Assembly (NCBI RefSeq): GCF_022605725.1
Contig: NC_065551.1
Coordinates: forward strand, 25,854,001-25,918,000
DNA from: Anthonomus grandis grandis
Lineage: Eukaryota > Arthropoda > Insecta > Coleoptera > Curculionidae
Direction: 5' to 3'
Length of the DNA stretch: 64,000 bases
The notes under the pieces are model-generated. The model was not told where the DNA came from. It saw nothing but the letters and a program-made list of their open reading frames with translations, and did not search any database. The position numbers and the translations under genes were made by a program. Positions 13,132 to 23,796 of the stretch are shown here, in pieces; position 1 is the stretch's first letter; each line of letters opens with the position of its first letter.

Positions 13132-14190
13132 CTCGAAAAATTCATTCATTATCCCAAAGATGCACATCTTTTATAAACGGTATGTGGATGATATATGTAT
13201 GACTTGGAATGGAAGTGAGGTAGAGCTTACAAATTTTCATAATTATGTCAACTCTCTTCACAAAACGGGAACAGAACAACACCTTACCATTCTTAGATTT
13301 ATTACTTAAAGGGGAAAGAAATAAGATATCCTTTGAAATATTTCGTAAACAAGCAACAACAGATAATATTATACATTATAATTCAACATTATCGTCCTCA
13401 CATAAATTTGCTGCTTTCCATTCTCTGTTTTACAGACTTCTTAACATCCCACTTTCTCGTAAAGCTTTTAAAAAAAAATTCCTTACCATTAAACAATTAG
13501 CAGTCAGTAACTTTTTCCCTCTTAAACCTATATATAAAATGTATTTTTAGTATGTGAACAAGTATAAATGATTATTTAATTTTATCAAACAATAAACAAA
13601 TTATATCAAAACTTTTAGGTCGTTTTTACACACAACTATGCCATTTTTTTCTCCCTTTGGCAGCTTTTAAAAACAAAAATACATTAAAAAGACATCTAAT
13701 TAAAACTAAAGATAAACTACCCCCGTTACCTCCTCCGAGAATTTATGAGATTAGGTGTAAAGATTGCCCTGCAGTGTACGTCGGCCAGTCTGGTAGGAAG
13801 ATTTCTACTAGGATCAGTGAACACAACGCCCAATATAAAAAATTTAAAAATTCCGGTATCACAGATCGGCTTTTGCTAATCACCTCCTCGTCCCCAAACA
13901 TAATTTTCCTGACAGCCAAAATATAAAAATACTTCATCAGTGCAATAAAAGTAAAAAACTAGAATTGTTGGAGACAATGGAAATTAGTAAAGCTTTAAAA
14001 GCACAGATCTATCCTGTGTTAATAAAAGGTTTGAATTTGATGGCCACCTAGTTTTTAGTAACCTTAAATAGTTCTAGACTCTCAAATGATGGTTAGATTT
14101 CTGAAATGTATAAGGTGATTTGATTGTTTAGTTGAGTTTGTGTTTTGTTTGTGTTGTGCTGAGTTTGTGTTGTGTGGGCTTTTTTTGACT
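13132..14190 (+). mobile_element. Penelope-like retroelement fragment (RT end plus GIY-YIG endonuclease)
   Basis: Inserted inside the R1-type element. The first frame (13160 on) gives FYKRYVDDICMTWNGSEVE, the RT catalytic YVDD box at 13181-13192. After a frameshift, 13245-13550 gives LPFLDLLL and then FEIFRKQATTDNIIHYNST and SSHKFAAFHSLFYRLLNIPL, the conserved stretch after the Penelope RT core. The frame at 13657-13926 carries the GIY-YIG-type domain: YEIRCKDCPAVYVGQSGR and ISTRISEH. Further on come the C-terminal ELLETMEISKAL (about 13962-13997) and a GT-rich tail (14128-14180). The upstream RT is missing, so the copy is 5' truncated. Junctions with R1 are placed by where each reading stops and are good to about 20-30 bp. 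Confidence 0.8.
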
Positions 14191-15090
14191 CCTCAATATA
14201 TATCTTTAAACATGCTATTCCCGCCGAAATGGAAAACCGCCAAGCTTAGCCTCCTAGAGAAAGTGATTTATCCTGGAGACCATAAACAACGAACGGTTAA
14301 AAATGAAATTAAAAAAACGATGCGGAAATATTGGTCCCAACCATTTCAGCTTTCATAAGATATTCTCAACCATGAACACTTTGGAGAATGTGATGAAGCT
14401 TATAAGGGAAAAGCCGCCAAATTGCATAGTTTTCAAAAAAAAACGCTTTCAACACTGCCAGGTGGGACGTAATAATGAAAAAGCTCAGACAGAGAGAGAT
14501 AGATAACCAAGGATAGAGGTAATGACCAAACGGAGTTCCACAGAGATCCGTAATGGGACCTACCATGTGAAACAAAATATGCAATGACGAAATACGGGCG
14601 GCACAAGAATGTGGTGTAAAGGCAATCTGTTATGGCGTGAAACTGAAATGATTTATTTAACTTCGAAAATAGAGCAACAAACCGCACAAATATTTAGATG
14701 ATTCTGCACGACTTCAAATTAGTTCCAGAAAAGGCACAAGATATTGTCTTCGCTTTGAGGTGCACAATAAGGAGAGAAGTAAGCTTCCAGCTCCAATCTT
14801 TTCGCCGGACATAGAAAACCTTACAAAAAAAGATGCTAAGACTATCAAAGATATTAGTGCACTGTTGCCAAATGTAAGAGGTCCACATGGTGCAAAAAGG
14901 AGAGTGATAGATACAGCGGTCAAGTCAATATGCAATACGATGCTCCAATCTGGAAAACTAGTATGGAGGCGGCCAGGAACAGAAACCGTGTATTATCATG
15001 TCAACGAAAGGTGACCTAGAGGTGTTGTAAAGCATACTACATCGTCTCTGGAGAGGCAGCTGCAGTGGTGCCTGGCATGACATCAGTGAC
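14191..15090 (+). mobile_element. R1-clade non-LTR retrotransposon, 3' part (RT)
   Basis: The same element as 12341-13131, resumed after the Penelope insertion. It shows FPPKWKTAKLSLLEK (14222 on), STMNTLENVMKLIREKP (about 14366-14416), then in another frame FNTARWDVIMKKLRQREI, GVPQRSVMGPT (near 14530), LPNVRGPHGAKRRVIDTAV (about 14865) and, frame-shifted, APIWKTSMEAARNRNRVLS and AYYIVSGEAAAVVPGM (to about 15080). These are the RT blocks and the post-RT 'NIGGP..AKRR' and 'RNR.LS.QR' blocks typical of the R1 clade. The catalytic YADD box is not intact (reads CYGVK near 14630). I see no 3' tail. Confidence 0.75.
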
Positions 15091-16277
15091 AATTGACAAA
15101 TGACACTTAAAATGAGACAGATGAGAGTTAGTTGAGAGAGTAGAAATAAAGACTTTTGATAAAACTGTCTCGTAATTTGAGTGTCACACCAAAGATCCTG
15201 ACAAACTGATAAAACTAGATATTAGCGATTATTTACTTAAATAAGTAGAATCTTACGTGAGCGACAGGACAATTAGTCACAGACGAAAACTGTGAAGAGG
15301 AAGTCACAGGAGGGGTACCACCTTAGAATATTAAAAGGTTAAAATTAACAGTGCCGTGGAACTATGGGCAATTTGTTTACTTGCAACATCTCTGATGCAA
15401 TGATGCCAAATGTAGTAGAAATGGCAAGAAAAAACACACTTTATAATATCATAAAAATTTGTCACTTATTTTGACAGGCAGAAAAAATACTATTGCTCTT
15501 TAAAAAAATATGATAAGATACTCTATGAAAAAAGTAAACATTGAAGTTAAATGAATATAGATAATGTATTTTAGAGAAAAATGCTGCAACATTGCAACGC
15601 CGCTCAATCGCATTGTTGATTCCACCGATATAAGTAATCTTTAGCAGTGACGTCCTCAAAAAATATTTACATTATAAATATTTATTATTGATAGATTATG
15701 CTTTAAATTATAAACAATATTAACTTTTATGAACACTTGCGTTTTTTTAATGTACTTTATTCGAGTAAAGATACTTATCAAATAAAAAGCATTTTTATGG
15801 AAATTAAATATTTTATATTTATTATAGATTTCTTAATAGGTTTTTATTTTTCTACGTTTATGACGATGGTTGTCCCTTGATATGATGTTATAACAATATC
15901 GGTATTTACTTGTGAACAGATCGACTTAAATCGCCTTTTTCCCATGGTGCGGCACAAACGGCACAAGTTTTTACTATCGCAACAGTTCACAAAAACACTC
16001 AAATGCGTCTTTTTTCCTTTTTCAACTAAAAAAACTAAAGAAAAAACACAGAACTTCATAAATGCCGAAAACACCCACCACCTCTATACCTGCCCCCTGC
16101 TTATTGCTTTAAAAATAATACAAGCCTCATTAAATTAATAAGGTTTTAATTTTTGAACAACGTCATTTATTTGCTAAATATAAATCTCATGACAAAAGCG
16201 TCTTATTTTTGTCAAATATCTTGACACTTTAATATTATATTGAATATACTTTATTAATATATTTAAACTTATTTAAT
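15091..16277. other. intergenic stretch upstream of the SPA17-like gene
   Basis: No gene recognised. A minus-strand frame at 16074-15844 contains NLCRLCRTMGKRRFKSICS, superficially like the CRLC start of insect ZAD zinc-finger domains, but the second cysteine pair is absent. The promoter of the SPA17-like gene should lie within the last few hundred bases (AT-rich, no clear TATA/Inr pair). Confidence 0.4.
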
Positions 16278-17536
16278 ATGAATGTGACACTCCAAAGGCA
16301 CTGCGCTCGATACATTTATGTCATACCAGATGGCTTACGAGAACTAATGAGTGATATTTCAAGGGAAGTATTAAGAAGCCAACCTGAAGATACATACACT
16401 TTCATTGCTGATTACTTGGACGCTTTATTGATAACCAGAGAAAATGCCAGGGTCGCTGCAAGGTCACTTAATTACTTTTCTAAAGTTTTTTTTACTATAA
16501 AGGTTTAATTTTATAGATTGGTCCAAAGCTTAACAGAAATGGCCGTGACAACAGCAACATTCCTAGAAGAAACCGGTATGCCAAGGGATGAAATTGATAA
16601 TATAGTGGGAGCTATACAGAAAACCTTTAGAAAAAGTATCGATTCCGACGAAGAAGTAAAGGAAAATGTTGACGAAACACAAATTGTGTTAGATATTTTG
16701 AATGAGATACAGGTTTCACAAGAAAAGGCTGAAATTGCAGCGATCATTATTCAGCAGGCCTATAAAAGGTATAAAGACCTTTAAAGTTGTTTTATTTTAA
16801 TTAAGTTTTTCTTCATTGTAGATTTAAGGAGCGCAAAGAACGAGAGAAGCTTCTGTTAGCAGGCATGGTGGACTGGCGTGTAGCTGCTCGAAGTGCTATT
16901 CAGCTATATAGAAAAACAGGAGTAACAAACGAAGAGGCTAATCGTGCAGCAACCCTTATCAAAGCAGCATATAAAGGCTACTACACAAGAAAACTTATGA
17001 AACAAATGAGTCCCACCTGCGAAAGTATCGATTTTTGGGATCATTTCGACGCTCTTGATGAAGAATATTATGGAGAAGAGGACTATCAAGAATTGTTCGA
17101 TGTGGACTCTGAAAAAGACGAAAGGTCTAGATCTGTTAAAATTGATTATAATACTGTGATTCCGCATGTCGACTTCGATACTGAGGTATCAAACGCCCCT
17201 GCTTCTGATGGACCAATAAAGTCTCAACTATCTACTCCAAGCACCATCGCCAAACATTCATTAAGGATGATTTTTGATGCAGCATTTAGCGCTATCGAAA
17301 AGCAAGCCACTATTCCAGAAGAACGTGAGTCTAGTTCAGCCGTTTTAGCTGACTTAGCGGATACAAATAATGGAGTTTTTGAGCTTAAACTTACGTCTTC
17401 TGAAGCCAAGCAAAGTGGAGAAGTTGACTTTAATAAAAAGTTAATAAGTGAGAGCCAAGAACCAAGTTCATCTGCTATTGAAAATAAAAATTTATCTAAG
17501 ATTTTTGAAAAGGGAAGGATGGAAGGAGAAGGCTAA
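16278..17536 (+). CDS. SPA17-like protein with RIIa domain and IQ repeats (three exons)
   Basis: The coding exons are 16278-16462, 16517-16768 and 16822-17536, joined by GT-AG introns of 54 and 53 bp, both in phase 2. Together they give 383 residues. Residues 16-54 (IPDGLRELMSDISREVLRSQ onward) form an RIIa/R2D2 dimerisation-docking domain close to that of sperm surface protein SPA17, a family that binds A-kinase-anchoring proteins in cilia and flagella. Three related helical units follow: residues 79-102 (GAIQKTFRKS), 120-150 (AIIIQQAYKR then F) and 175-205 (AATLIKAAYKGYY). The last two are good IQ-type calmodulin-binding helices. The C-terminal third (from about 210) is acidic and Ser-rich, probably disordered. 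The start is the first ATG and gives the SPA17-like spacing to the docking domain. A role in sperm or ciliary axonemes is inference from the family; the exact orthologue is uncertain. Confidence 0.85.
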
Positions 17537-17586
17537 AAGAGCTAAGATAGGATGACACCATTTTTAAATATTTTGCTTTTGTTTAA

Positions 17587-17592
17587 AATAAA
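17587..17592 (+). promoter_or_regulatory. poly(A) signal of the SPA17-like gene
   Basis: AATAAA 51 bp after the stop codon, the first such hexamer downstream; it precedes the MITE. Confidence 0.6.
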
Positions 17593-17680
17593 TTCTTGAT
17601 ATAGTTTGGTGGTTTAGAATTGTGGCTAGGTATTTAAATATTTATTGATTATCAGAAAAATTTCAGATGATTATTTAATA

Positions 17681-18386
17681 TGCAGGGTGTTTGAAAAATA
17701 GGCGGAAATATTTCAATGGGTGATTCCTTGTAAAAAAATATAAGAAAAAGTTTTTATAAACATGGGTCCGGAAATGCACAGCTTTCAAGATACAGGGTGA
17801 TAATTTTTTTTTATATATTATTATATTTTTTTATTAATATTAAAAAAATATTTACTAGATTCTTTGGAAATTTGGCAGTATTACTTGCGGTATTAAGAGG
17901 CTAATTTAGCCATAATTATATTAAAATTATAAGGTCCAGTGGCGTCCCGGGGACAACAAAAATGTATGCCACTGCCTTTTTTTCAGCTTTAATATTTGTT
18001 GTTTGATTAAGTATTTAAAAATACAACTTTTTTGCCTCTTGTATTTCTTTCGTATCTCACTTCGTTTCCGACAAAAAAAAAATAAATATCAATTTATTGC
18101 ATGCCATTGGACAAAATTGGTTTATTAATTTTTAAGGTAAAAAAATCGCAGGTGCCTTAAAAAACCAAAAAAATTATTTTTGCATGGAGGTTTGACATTG
18201 ACAAGTGTCAGTTCTCCTAGAAAAATAATCAATAATAATAAAAAACTAATATTTTAAAAAAATGTATCACCCTGTACCTTAAAAACTGTACATTTCCGGA
18301 CCCATGTTTAGAGAAACTTTGTCTCATATTTTTTACGAGGAATCACCCATTGAAATATCTTCGTCTATTTTTTGAATACCCTGTAT
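17681..18386. mobile_element. MITE with ~130-bp terminal inverted repeats
   Basis: The left end (GCAGGGTGTTTGAAAAATAG) and the reverse complement of the right end (ACAGGGTATTCAAAAAATAG) match. They continue inward through shared blocks ATTTCAATGGGTGATTCC, AACATGGGTCCGGAAATG and TACAGGGTGATA (about 17682-17806 against 18260-18385). The interior is AT-rich with no transposase. TA flanks both ends. The CAGGGTG termini and inner CACCCTGTA resemble the mariner-like element at 1.6 kb, so a Tc1/mariner-type mobiliser is plausible but not shown. It sits between the SPA17-like gene and its pseudocopy. Confidence 0.85.
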
Positions 18387-18416
18387 ACGTAAATTTTAAA
18401 AAGTAGTCAAGGTTCA

Positions 18417-19080
18417 AAAGAAGTGGTTGTAGTGATATAAAGGGAGCATTTTAAAACTAAGAAAAAGCACCGATTTCAAACAGGAGTCAAAGCAGAGTAT
18501 TGATAAAACAGAAATTGAATTAAATATTAAGTATGAAATAGAAGTTGCACCAAGAAAGGCTAAAATTACAGCGATTACTACTATGCAGGTATACAGAAGA
18601 ACGAGAGAAACTTTTACTAGCAGGCATGCTAGACTGCTATGTAGCTGAAAAAACTATAGGTGCAGCTACTATCATTGAAGTAGTTGTCAAGAGTAATATG
18701 CAAGAAGACTTATGAGGCAAAAAAGTCTCACCTGCAAAAGTTCTTATTTGTGGTGTAACTGCAACATTACATAGAAAGAATGACATCCATTTTTATTAAG
18801 ATAAATGGTCTAAATCAGTTAAAATTTGTTAAAATACTACTTTTCCATAAACGGATTTTGATATTGAGGCATGAAGTATTGTTTCTGATACCCTCAACTA
18901 TTCACTGTAAGTAGGCCTAATCAGCACAAAAGACGAATCTGGTGAGTTTTTAAAGTCGAACTTAAGTTACCTAAAGGCAAGCAAAATAAAGACGAAAATA
19001 TAAATAAAAAGTCGATAAGAGGGAGCCAAGAAGCAACTTTATCTGCTGTTGTAAATAAAGGTTCTCTAATCTAAGAATGC
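18417..19080 (+). pseudogene. decayed partial copy of the SPA17-like gene
   Basis: It aligns in order with exons 2 and 3 of 16278-17536. For example AAAGGCTAAAATTACAGCGA corresponds to AAAGGCTGAAATTGCAGCGA, AGAACGAGAGAAACTTTTA to AGAACGAGAGAAGCTTCTG, and AAAAAGTCGATAAG to AAAAAGTTAATAAG near the end. Exon 1 is absent: homology begins next to the MITE's right end. Intron 2 is also absent, together with about 15 flanking exonic bases (CAGGTATACAGAAGAACGAG). Many stops and frameshifts make it non-coding. It is a tandem, same-strand copy; it arose either by tandem duplication with later deletion or by retrocopying. I see no poly(A) tract. Confidence 0.8.
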
Positions 19081-19084
19081 TTAA

Positions 19085-20950
19085 AAATTTTTAAATTTAA
19101 TAACTGCACTAAACAGCTTATCAAATCTTGAAAAAGTAGTAAAAAAAGACATTTTCCATATCCAACAACATATAAAATAAAACATAATACAGTAAACTAT
19201 CTGGTTTTAAATTTAAACCTAAGGTAGCCCCACAGTAAAACTCAAAGCATTATTTAAACCCCTATCCTACAGAATTTCTGCATAAGCTCATTACTTCCCT
19301 CTCATTTCTGCCGTACCTTGTTTTGTGTTGTCTTAACGCTTGAATGAACTAAACAAACTAAGCTCAAAGCTAAAGCAAATTTAAAGTCGCATGGTTTTGA
19401 GCTGCCATGCCGAGCTCATATAGGAAGAGAAGGCTTATCGAAACTAGTGTTAATAAGACTGAATTTTAGCGAAAGGGATCGTGGAAAAGCAATATCTTGT
19501 AAAAGATATTATATATTAACATTTAAATTATTTTGATAAAACTACATAATTTTAAAGGCTTAAAGTAGGTTAAGATCGATTTTACTATAAAAAAGTTGTT
19601 AAATGCGTTAATCCTGATAACTGAAAAAAAAACTAAATAAACATTTTATAATTATGATAGAGAGCAATAATTCCTTTAAATAAATTCTATTTTTAGTAGA
19701 AAAACATGGCTATGTGGTAATTTTGATAGTCTTTAATTTTTTTGCAAGTCAACTCATATTCATTTTTCTTAAAACGCCCTCTAATTTTAGAAGAATAATC
19801 ATTGAGGTGCAGCATCTCATAACCAAGAAGTAAATTATTTGTTTTCTTATTTGCGTAAATATGATAACTGATATATAATTGTCTTGGATATGGTGACTTT
19901 ATTAATTTACCATAGCAGGATTTTTCAAAATTCTTTGACACGTATTTAGTATTTTATTCCTTTATTACTTTGAATATAAAAATTTTCTGTACAATAAATT
20001 TGAAGTTTTTTATTGTGTAACCAAGGAACATTTATTTTATGAAAATACTACTGTGCATTAATTAAGAATGTATGATTATCCTAGCATTAAATTGTTTCAA
20101 TTTTTATTGCAACAACTTACAGATCAATCTACTTAAAACTCGTCTTTTTTATTTATCAACCTCACTAGCTTACACGTAAAATGTACCCCGAAAAAAACGT
20201 TATTTAGACTAAATTGAGGTCACTGAAATCGAAAATTACTATTTTTTTAAAGATTTTCACAAAAAAACCTGTTTTTAGTGAAGTTTTTCCTGCAATTTCA
20301 AAAACAGTAAACGTCTTTTTTTTTTTGGAAGAATATGAATTTCAAAAGGCTCACATTTATAGTATGTGACAACTTTAAAACATCTCCGATTCAAAGTTTG
20401 CCATCAATAACTTCTTCTACATCATTAGCAAATAGATGAAAATGTTGTCTCTAAAATACGTTTCATCGGTATTACAAAAGCCCTTGCTAATAAATTATTA
20501 AAAAATATTATGATCATCAACTAAAGAATTAGAAGTAGAATTCTAGATCTAATTGAAAAACTTATTATAAATTTTCTTTCTTTTAAACCGATTAGGACAA
20601 TCAATTTTAATATCTAATTACCGCTTGTTTTAAGTTTAAACATTAAATTGACGTGAAACTAATTCAATAAATATCATTATTATTAATTATTACAAAATTT
20701 CATAGGAAAGCTTAAAAGTTACAGAATGTCGCTATTTAGGAAAATTGATGAACATATAAAATTCTTGGATATTAGGGCGAAAACATAAAAGCACATTTAG
20801 AAAAGGCTTCTAACTACTCATAACAACTACTCATTTTTATATACAAATATTTTATTTTTACACTTTATGAGGAAAATGCAATAAATAAAGTTAAGGATGC
20901 GAAATATTCTAGTCACCGACGCGCCTATCACATTAAAAATCAATAAATCA
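19085..20950. other. gene-free AT-rich stretch
   Basis: No gene, element end or structured repeat recognised. Short frames, such as the minus-strand one at 19941-19693, show no family pattern. Confidence 0.5.
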
Positions 20951-20957
20951 ATTCAAG

Positions 20958-21700
20958 ACATTTTGTATTTCTCTATACATGGAACCTTATGGATCTTTTT
21001 AGCTAATAAAATCATTGTTACTTGGCAGTTAAATAATTTTGTATTTATAAAAGTAGATTACTCACTTTGTGTTTCTCGAAGCAGACAAAAGTAAATTTAA
21101 TTTCTGTCAGATGAAGTTCTTTCATGTTTCTTCTACATATAGACTAGTCATATCTTATTTTGTCAGAACGATTCAAGTTTATATATAAGTTTTTCCAGGC
21201 AAAGATATTTTAACTTAGGTAGTTATAGTTTCTTGCCTCTTTCAAGCAGTTGCAGCAGTCTTTTAAAAATATATCGTCAGCAGTCTACAGAAAAATACTA
21301 GCAAAGCTCCTAGTATTTTTCATGCACTTAAAGTCAATTTCTAGGAACTCATTAAATTGAAGTAATTTTTTATATCTCGCTAACTAACTAATATTATAAA
21401 TGGTTACGAATGCGCAATATGGTTGTCATATCAGAGAGTAAATGAAAAAATAAGAACCATTCAATTGTTTACATTACTTAGATATAAGAACCTAGCATGT
21501 AAAAGTTACAGTGCTACTTAAGACTTGTAATCAATTTTTTCATGAACTCCTAGTTATTTAATTAAGCAGACCGATGTGGACATAGAGTTGTTTTAAAGTT
21601 TAAATATAAATCTGGTTTGTAAACAAGCAATTTAATATGAAATGTGGCCCTAAAACGTCATTGAAAATCTTTTAAAACTGCATGCAAGTTTAATTTTATT
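20958..21700. repeat. non-coding duplicated block, copy A1
   Basis: It aligns in the same orientation with 23797-24545. Shared segments include CATTTTGTATTTCTC, TCTTTTTAG, AATAAAATCATT, TTGGCAG, and near the end CTCCTAGTTA, GATGTGGA, TTTAAATATAAATCT and CTGCATGCAAGTTT. Small indels and substitutions throughout show an old duplication. The 65-codon frame inside is not conserved in the other copy, so it is unlikely to code. Confidence 0.75.
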
Positions 21701-21741
21701 AGGCCTTTACGATTTTTTATAACATATTTCAATTTGAAGGG

Positions 21742-21943
21742 TACAGGCTAAAAAGGGGGAATGTCACTTTTTGCTCATTTTGAGCTGTTCAGTCCGTTCA
21801 ACTTTTAATAGACAGACGTATCACCTTGTAATATACAGGCGAAAAAAGGGAAGAGTCGCCAGATATCGACAATTTAAATTAAGCTATACTGGCTAAAAAG
21901 GAGGAGAGTCCGCGCGCCACATGCTAAGAAGGGGGAACGCCAC
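21742..21943 (+). repeat. four subterminal direct repeats of the DUF7869 transposon
   Basis: Variants of TACAGGCTAAAAAGGGGGAA followed by YGTCRC start at 21742, 21834, 21887 and about 21919 (the last lacks the first TA). The right end of the element has a single inverted copy at 23703-23730. Such one-sided clusters of the terminal motif commonly serve as transposase-binding sites; that role here is inference. Confidence 0.75.
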
Positions 21944-22118
21944 AAATGCACGTTATTCAGGAACTGTCAGAAGGCTCTCTTGACTGCAGTTACTTTTATT
22001 TTCTGATTGTGTTTACCGGTTCTGGTGTTTATTTATTGTTCGTCAAGCTTGTGCAAATATAAGTGACAAGTCGTATTTTAATATTGTAATGCTAATAAAC
22101 AGTATAAAATAAATCTAA

Positions 22119-23436
22119 GTGTCAGTGGCAGTAAAGACTTTGTTGTTATGCCAGTTCAAGGAAAAAAGTTACGGAAGACTAACCGATGTTTCTAAAAAAT
22201 TTAACCTACAAAGCCACGTGACAGGAAGCGACTGCCAATGTAAACGTCTCAAGTGTTTTGATAAAGTTCCACTTAGTGCAAGACAAAAGATAATGAGTCC
22301 TGTACAAAAGCGATGTCCACTTAACGCAGAAGAGGTCGCAAGATTACACAGCATAAAGCTGAAGTGTTTTATTCAAGAAAAAAGGCTGCAAAATTATCTA
22401 GTCGGGTAAATGAGAACAAAGAAGCAATATGCATGGATTTTGCTAAAAATCTGCCAGTGTCCAACATCAGCACAAATGATGTTTATTATAAGAGACAGTT
22501 ATCTGTATTCTCTTTTAATATTCATGTTTTGTCGACTAGTTAAAGTATTTTCTATACTTATCCTGAAACAAACGGTCGAAAAGGCCCTGACGATGTATAT
22601 GCGTATTGCATCATTTTGTTTACAACTTTCTACCTAGTAGTGTTCGAGTCCTCGATATATTTTGCGACTCAAGTAGAGGACAGAATAAGAATTACACAGT
22701 TATCCATTACCTTCTTCACTTAGTGCATGTGCAAGAAAGGTTTGATAAAATCAAGATCAGTTTTCCCATTAGAGGACATTCATTTATGGAATGCGACAAG
22801 GATTTTGGACTAGTTCAGCAAAAGTCGCGTGTGGAAACAAATGAATGATCTAAAGTTTTCAGAGCACGAGTTAATCTAAATCCTTTTAATGTTAGAGAAA
22901 TCACTTTCGATTTTTTTAAATGCTGGACTATACATTTTTCTACACTTTACAAAAATAAGTGTCCAATGAAGATCCAGCCCATACGTGAATTAAAAGTCGT
23001 TAAAGATCATTCCAGGCTTGTCTCCCATCGATCAATATGGAATGGTATGTGGGAATCGGCTGTTTTGATTGAACCGAACAAAAAATTTATCAATAATTTA
23101 CCAAACAATTTGTTCGAATTACCAGGCAAATTATACAAAGGTATCTAACTATATACATAATATTATTTTCCAATGTTAAGGATGTTTTATCTATTTGCAG
23201 GACTACTGCCTATAACACTAGCCAAGTACAATGACCTGCAGTGCTTAATGAAATTCTGTCGCAATCCAGCCACTAGAAAATATTTCTCTACATTAAAACA
23301 TACCAGAAATGTCAAAGACAAGGCTTCCTTTCCAAAAGCTTCGTGTGTAAGAAGCGCAAAAAAAGTGTTTGAATTTTTTTTGTATCTTTCCCAATTAAAT
23401 GAGAAATTCGAATTAACCTTTGCTGTTTTGCTTTAG
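22119..23436 (+). pseudogene. broken DUF7869-family transposase-like protein
   Basis: Several frames in sequence give a family-typical order. A Cys-rich segment GSDCQCKRLKCFDKVP is at about 22230-22280. Then, in another frame, ICMDFAKNLPVSNISTND and VYYKRQLSVFSFNIHVL (22420-22535), followed by YTYPETNGRKGPDDVY. Then VRVLDIFCDSSRGQNKNYT (about 22640-22700) and FPIRGHSFMECDKDFG (about 22760-22810). The later part reads SIWNGMWESAV and LPNNLFELPGKLYKG. A 60-bp GT-AG intron at 23141-23200 joins it to LLPITLAKYNDLQCLMKFC. The acidic residues in MDF, FCD and ECDKD may be the catalytic triad of an RNase-H-like fold; this is inference. At least three frameshifts and an internal shortening after the Cys-rich region make it non-functional. 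Confidence 0.75.
23141..23200 (+). other. intron within the DUF7869 transposase remnant
   Basis: Donor AAAG|GTATCT, acceptor CTATTTGCAG|GACT. Joining the flanks in phase 1 keeps the reading ...LYKG-LLPITLAKY. Without splicing the frame stops at once. Confidence 0.65.
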
Positions 23437-23796
23437 AATTGCTTGTGTATAAAAAACTGATGATACCACAAAACTACAGTGAAAATTATGACATTCCCTT
23501 TTCTTGTTCGTTACAATCTGTACTTTCTTCTTCTTTTTTGCTCTAAAAATTTTTTCAATGGAATTTCAATAATATTTTCTCAATTTCAATCCCAAATAGA
23601 CATAACAAACTAAATCCATTAATACATTCAATACAAAGTAATAAAATAATAAGTTATTGGGTTTTAAAATTAAAAATTGATTTCCTGAAAATCAACAATT
23701 TTTGACATTCCCCCTTTTTAACCTGTACCCTTTATTTGTATTAAGGTTTTTATTATGAGAGTAATCACGTTTCGAATAAACACCTGGAGCTTAAAA

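Larger units (their letters stand above)
21737..23733 (+). mobile_element. DUF7869-type DNA transposon
   Basis: A 2.0-kb element whose two ends are inverted copies: left AAGGGTACAGGCTAAAAAGG continuing GGGAATGTCA, right (reverse complement) AAAGGGTACAGGTTAAAAAG continuing GGGGAATGTCA. ATTTG directly abuts both ends (21732-21736 and 23734-23738), a candidate 5-bp target duplication. Inside are plus-strand remains of a DUF7869-type protein, a family common in insect genomes. The outer inverted repeat is short (about 28 bp), but the left end has three additional internal copies of the terminal motif. I cannot assign it to a named superfamily. It is inserted between the two halves of a non-coding tandem duplication (A1 and A2). 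Confidence 0.75.

Noticed and set aside
15844..16074. Minus-strand frame with NLCRLCRTMG suggesting a ZAD zinc-finger domain, divergent from the SPA17-like gene
   Set aside because: The second cysteine pair of the ZAD domain is missing and no zinc fingers or splice partner follow.
20897..21094. 65-codon frame as a small gene
   Set aside because: It is not preserved in the duplicate block A2 although the surrounding bases are.
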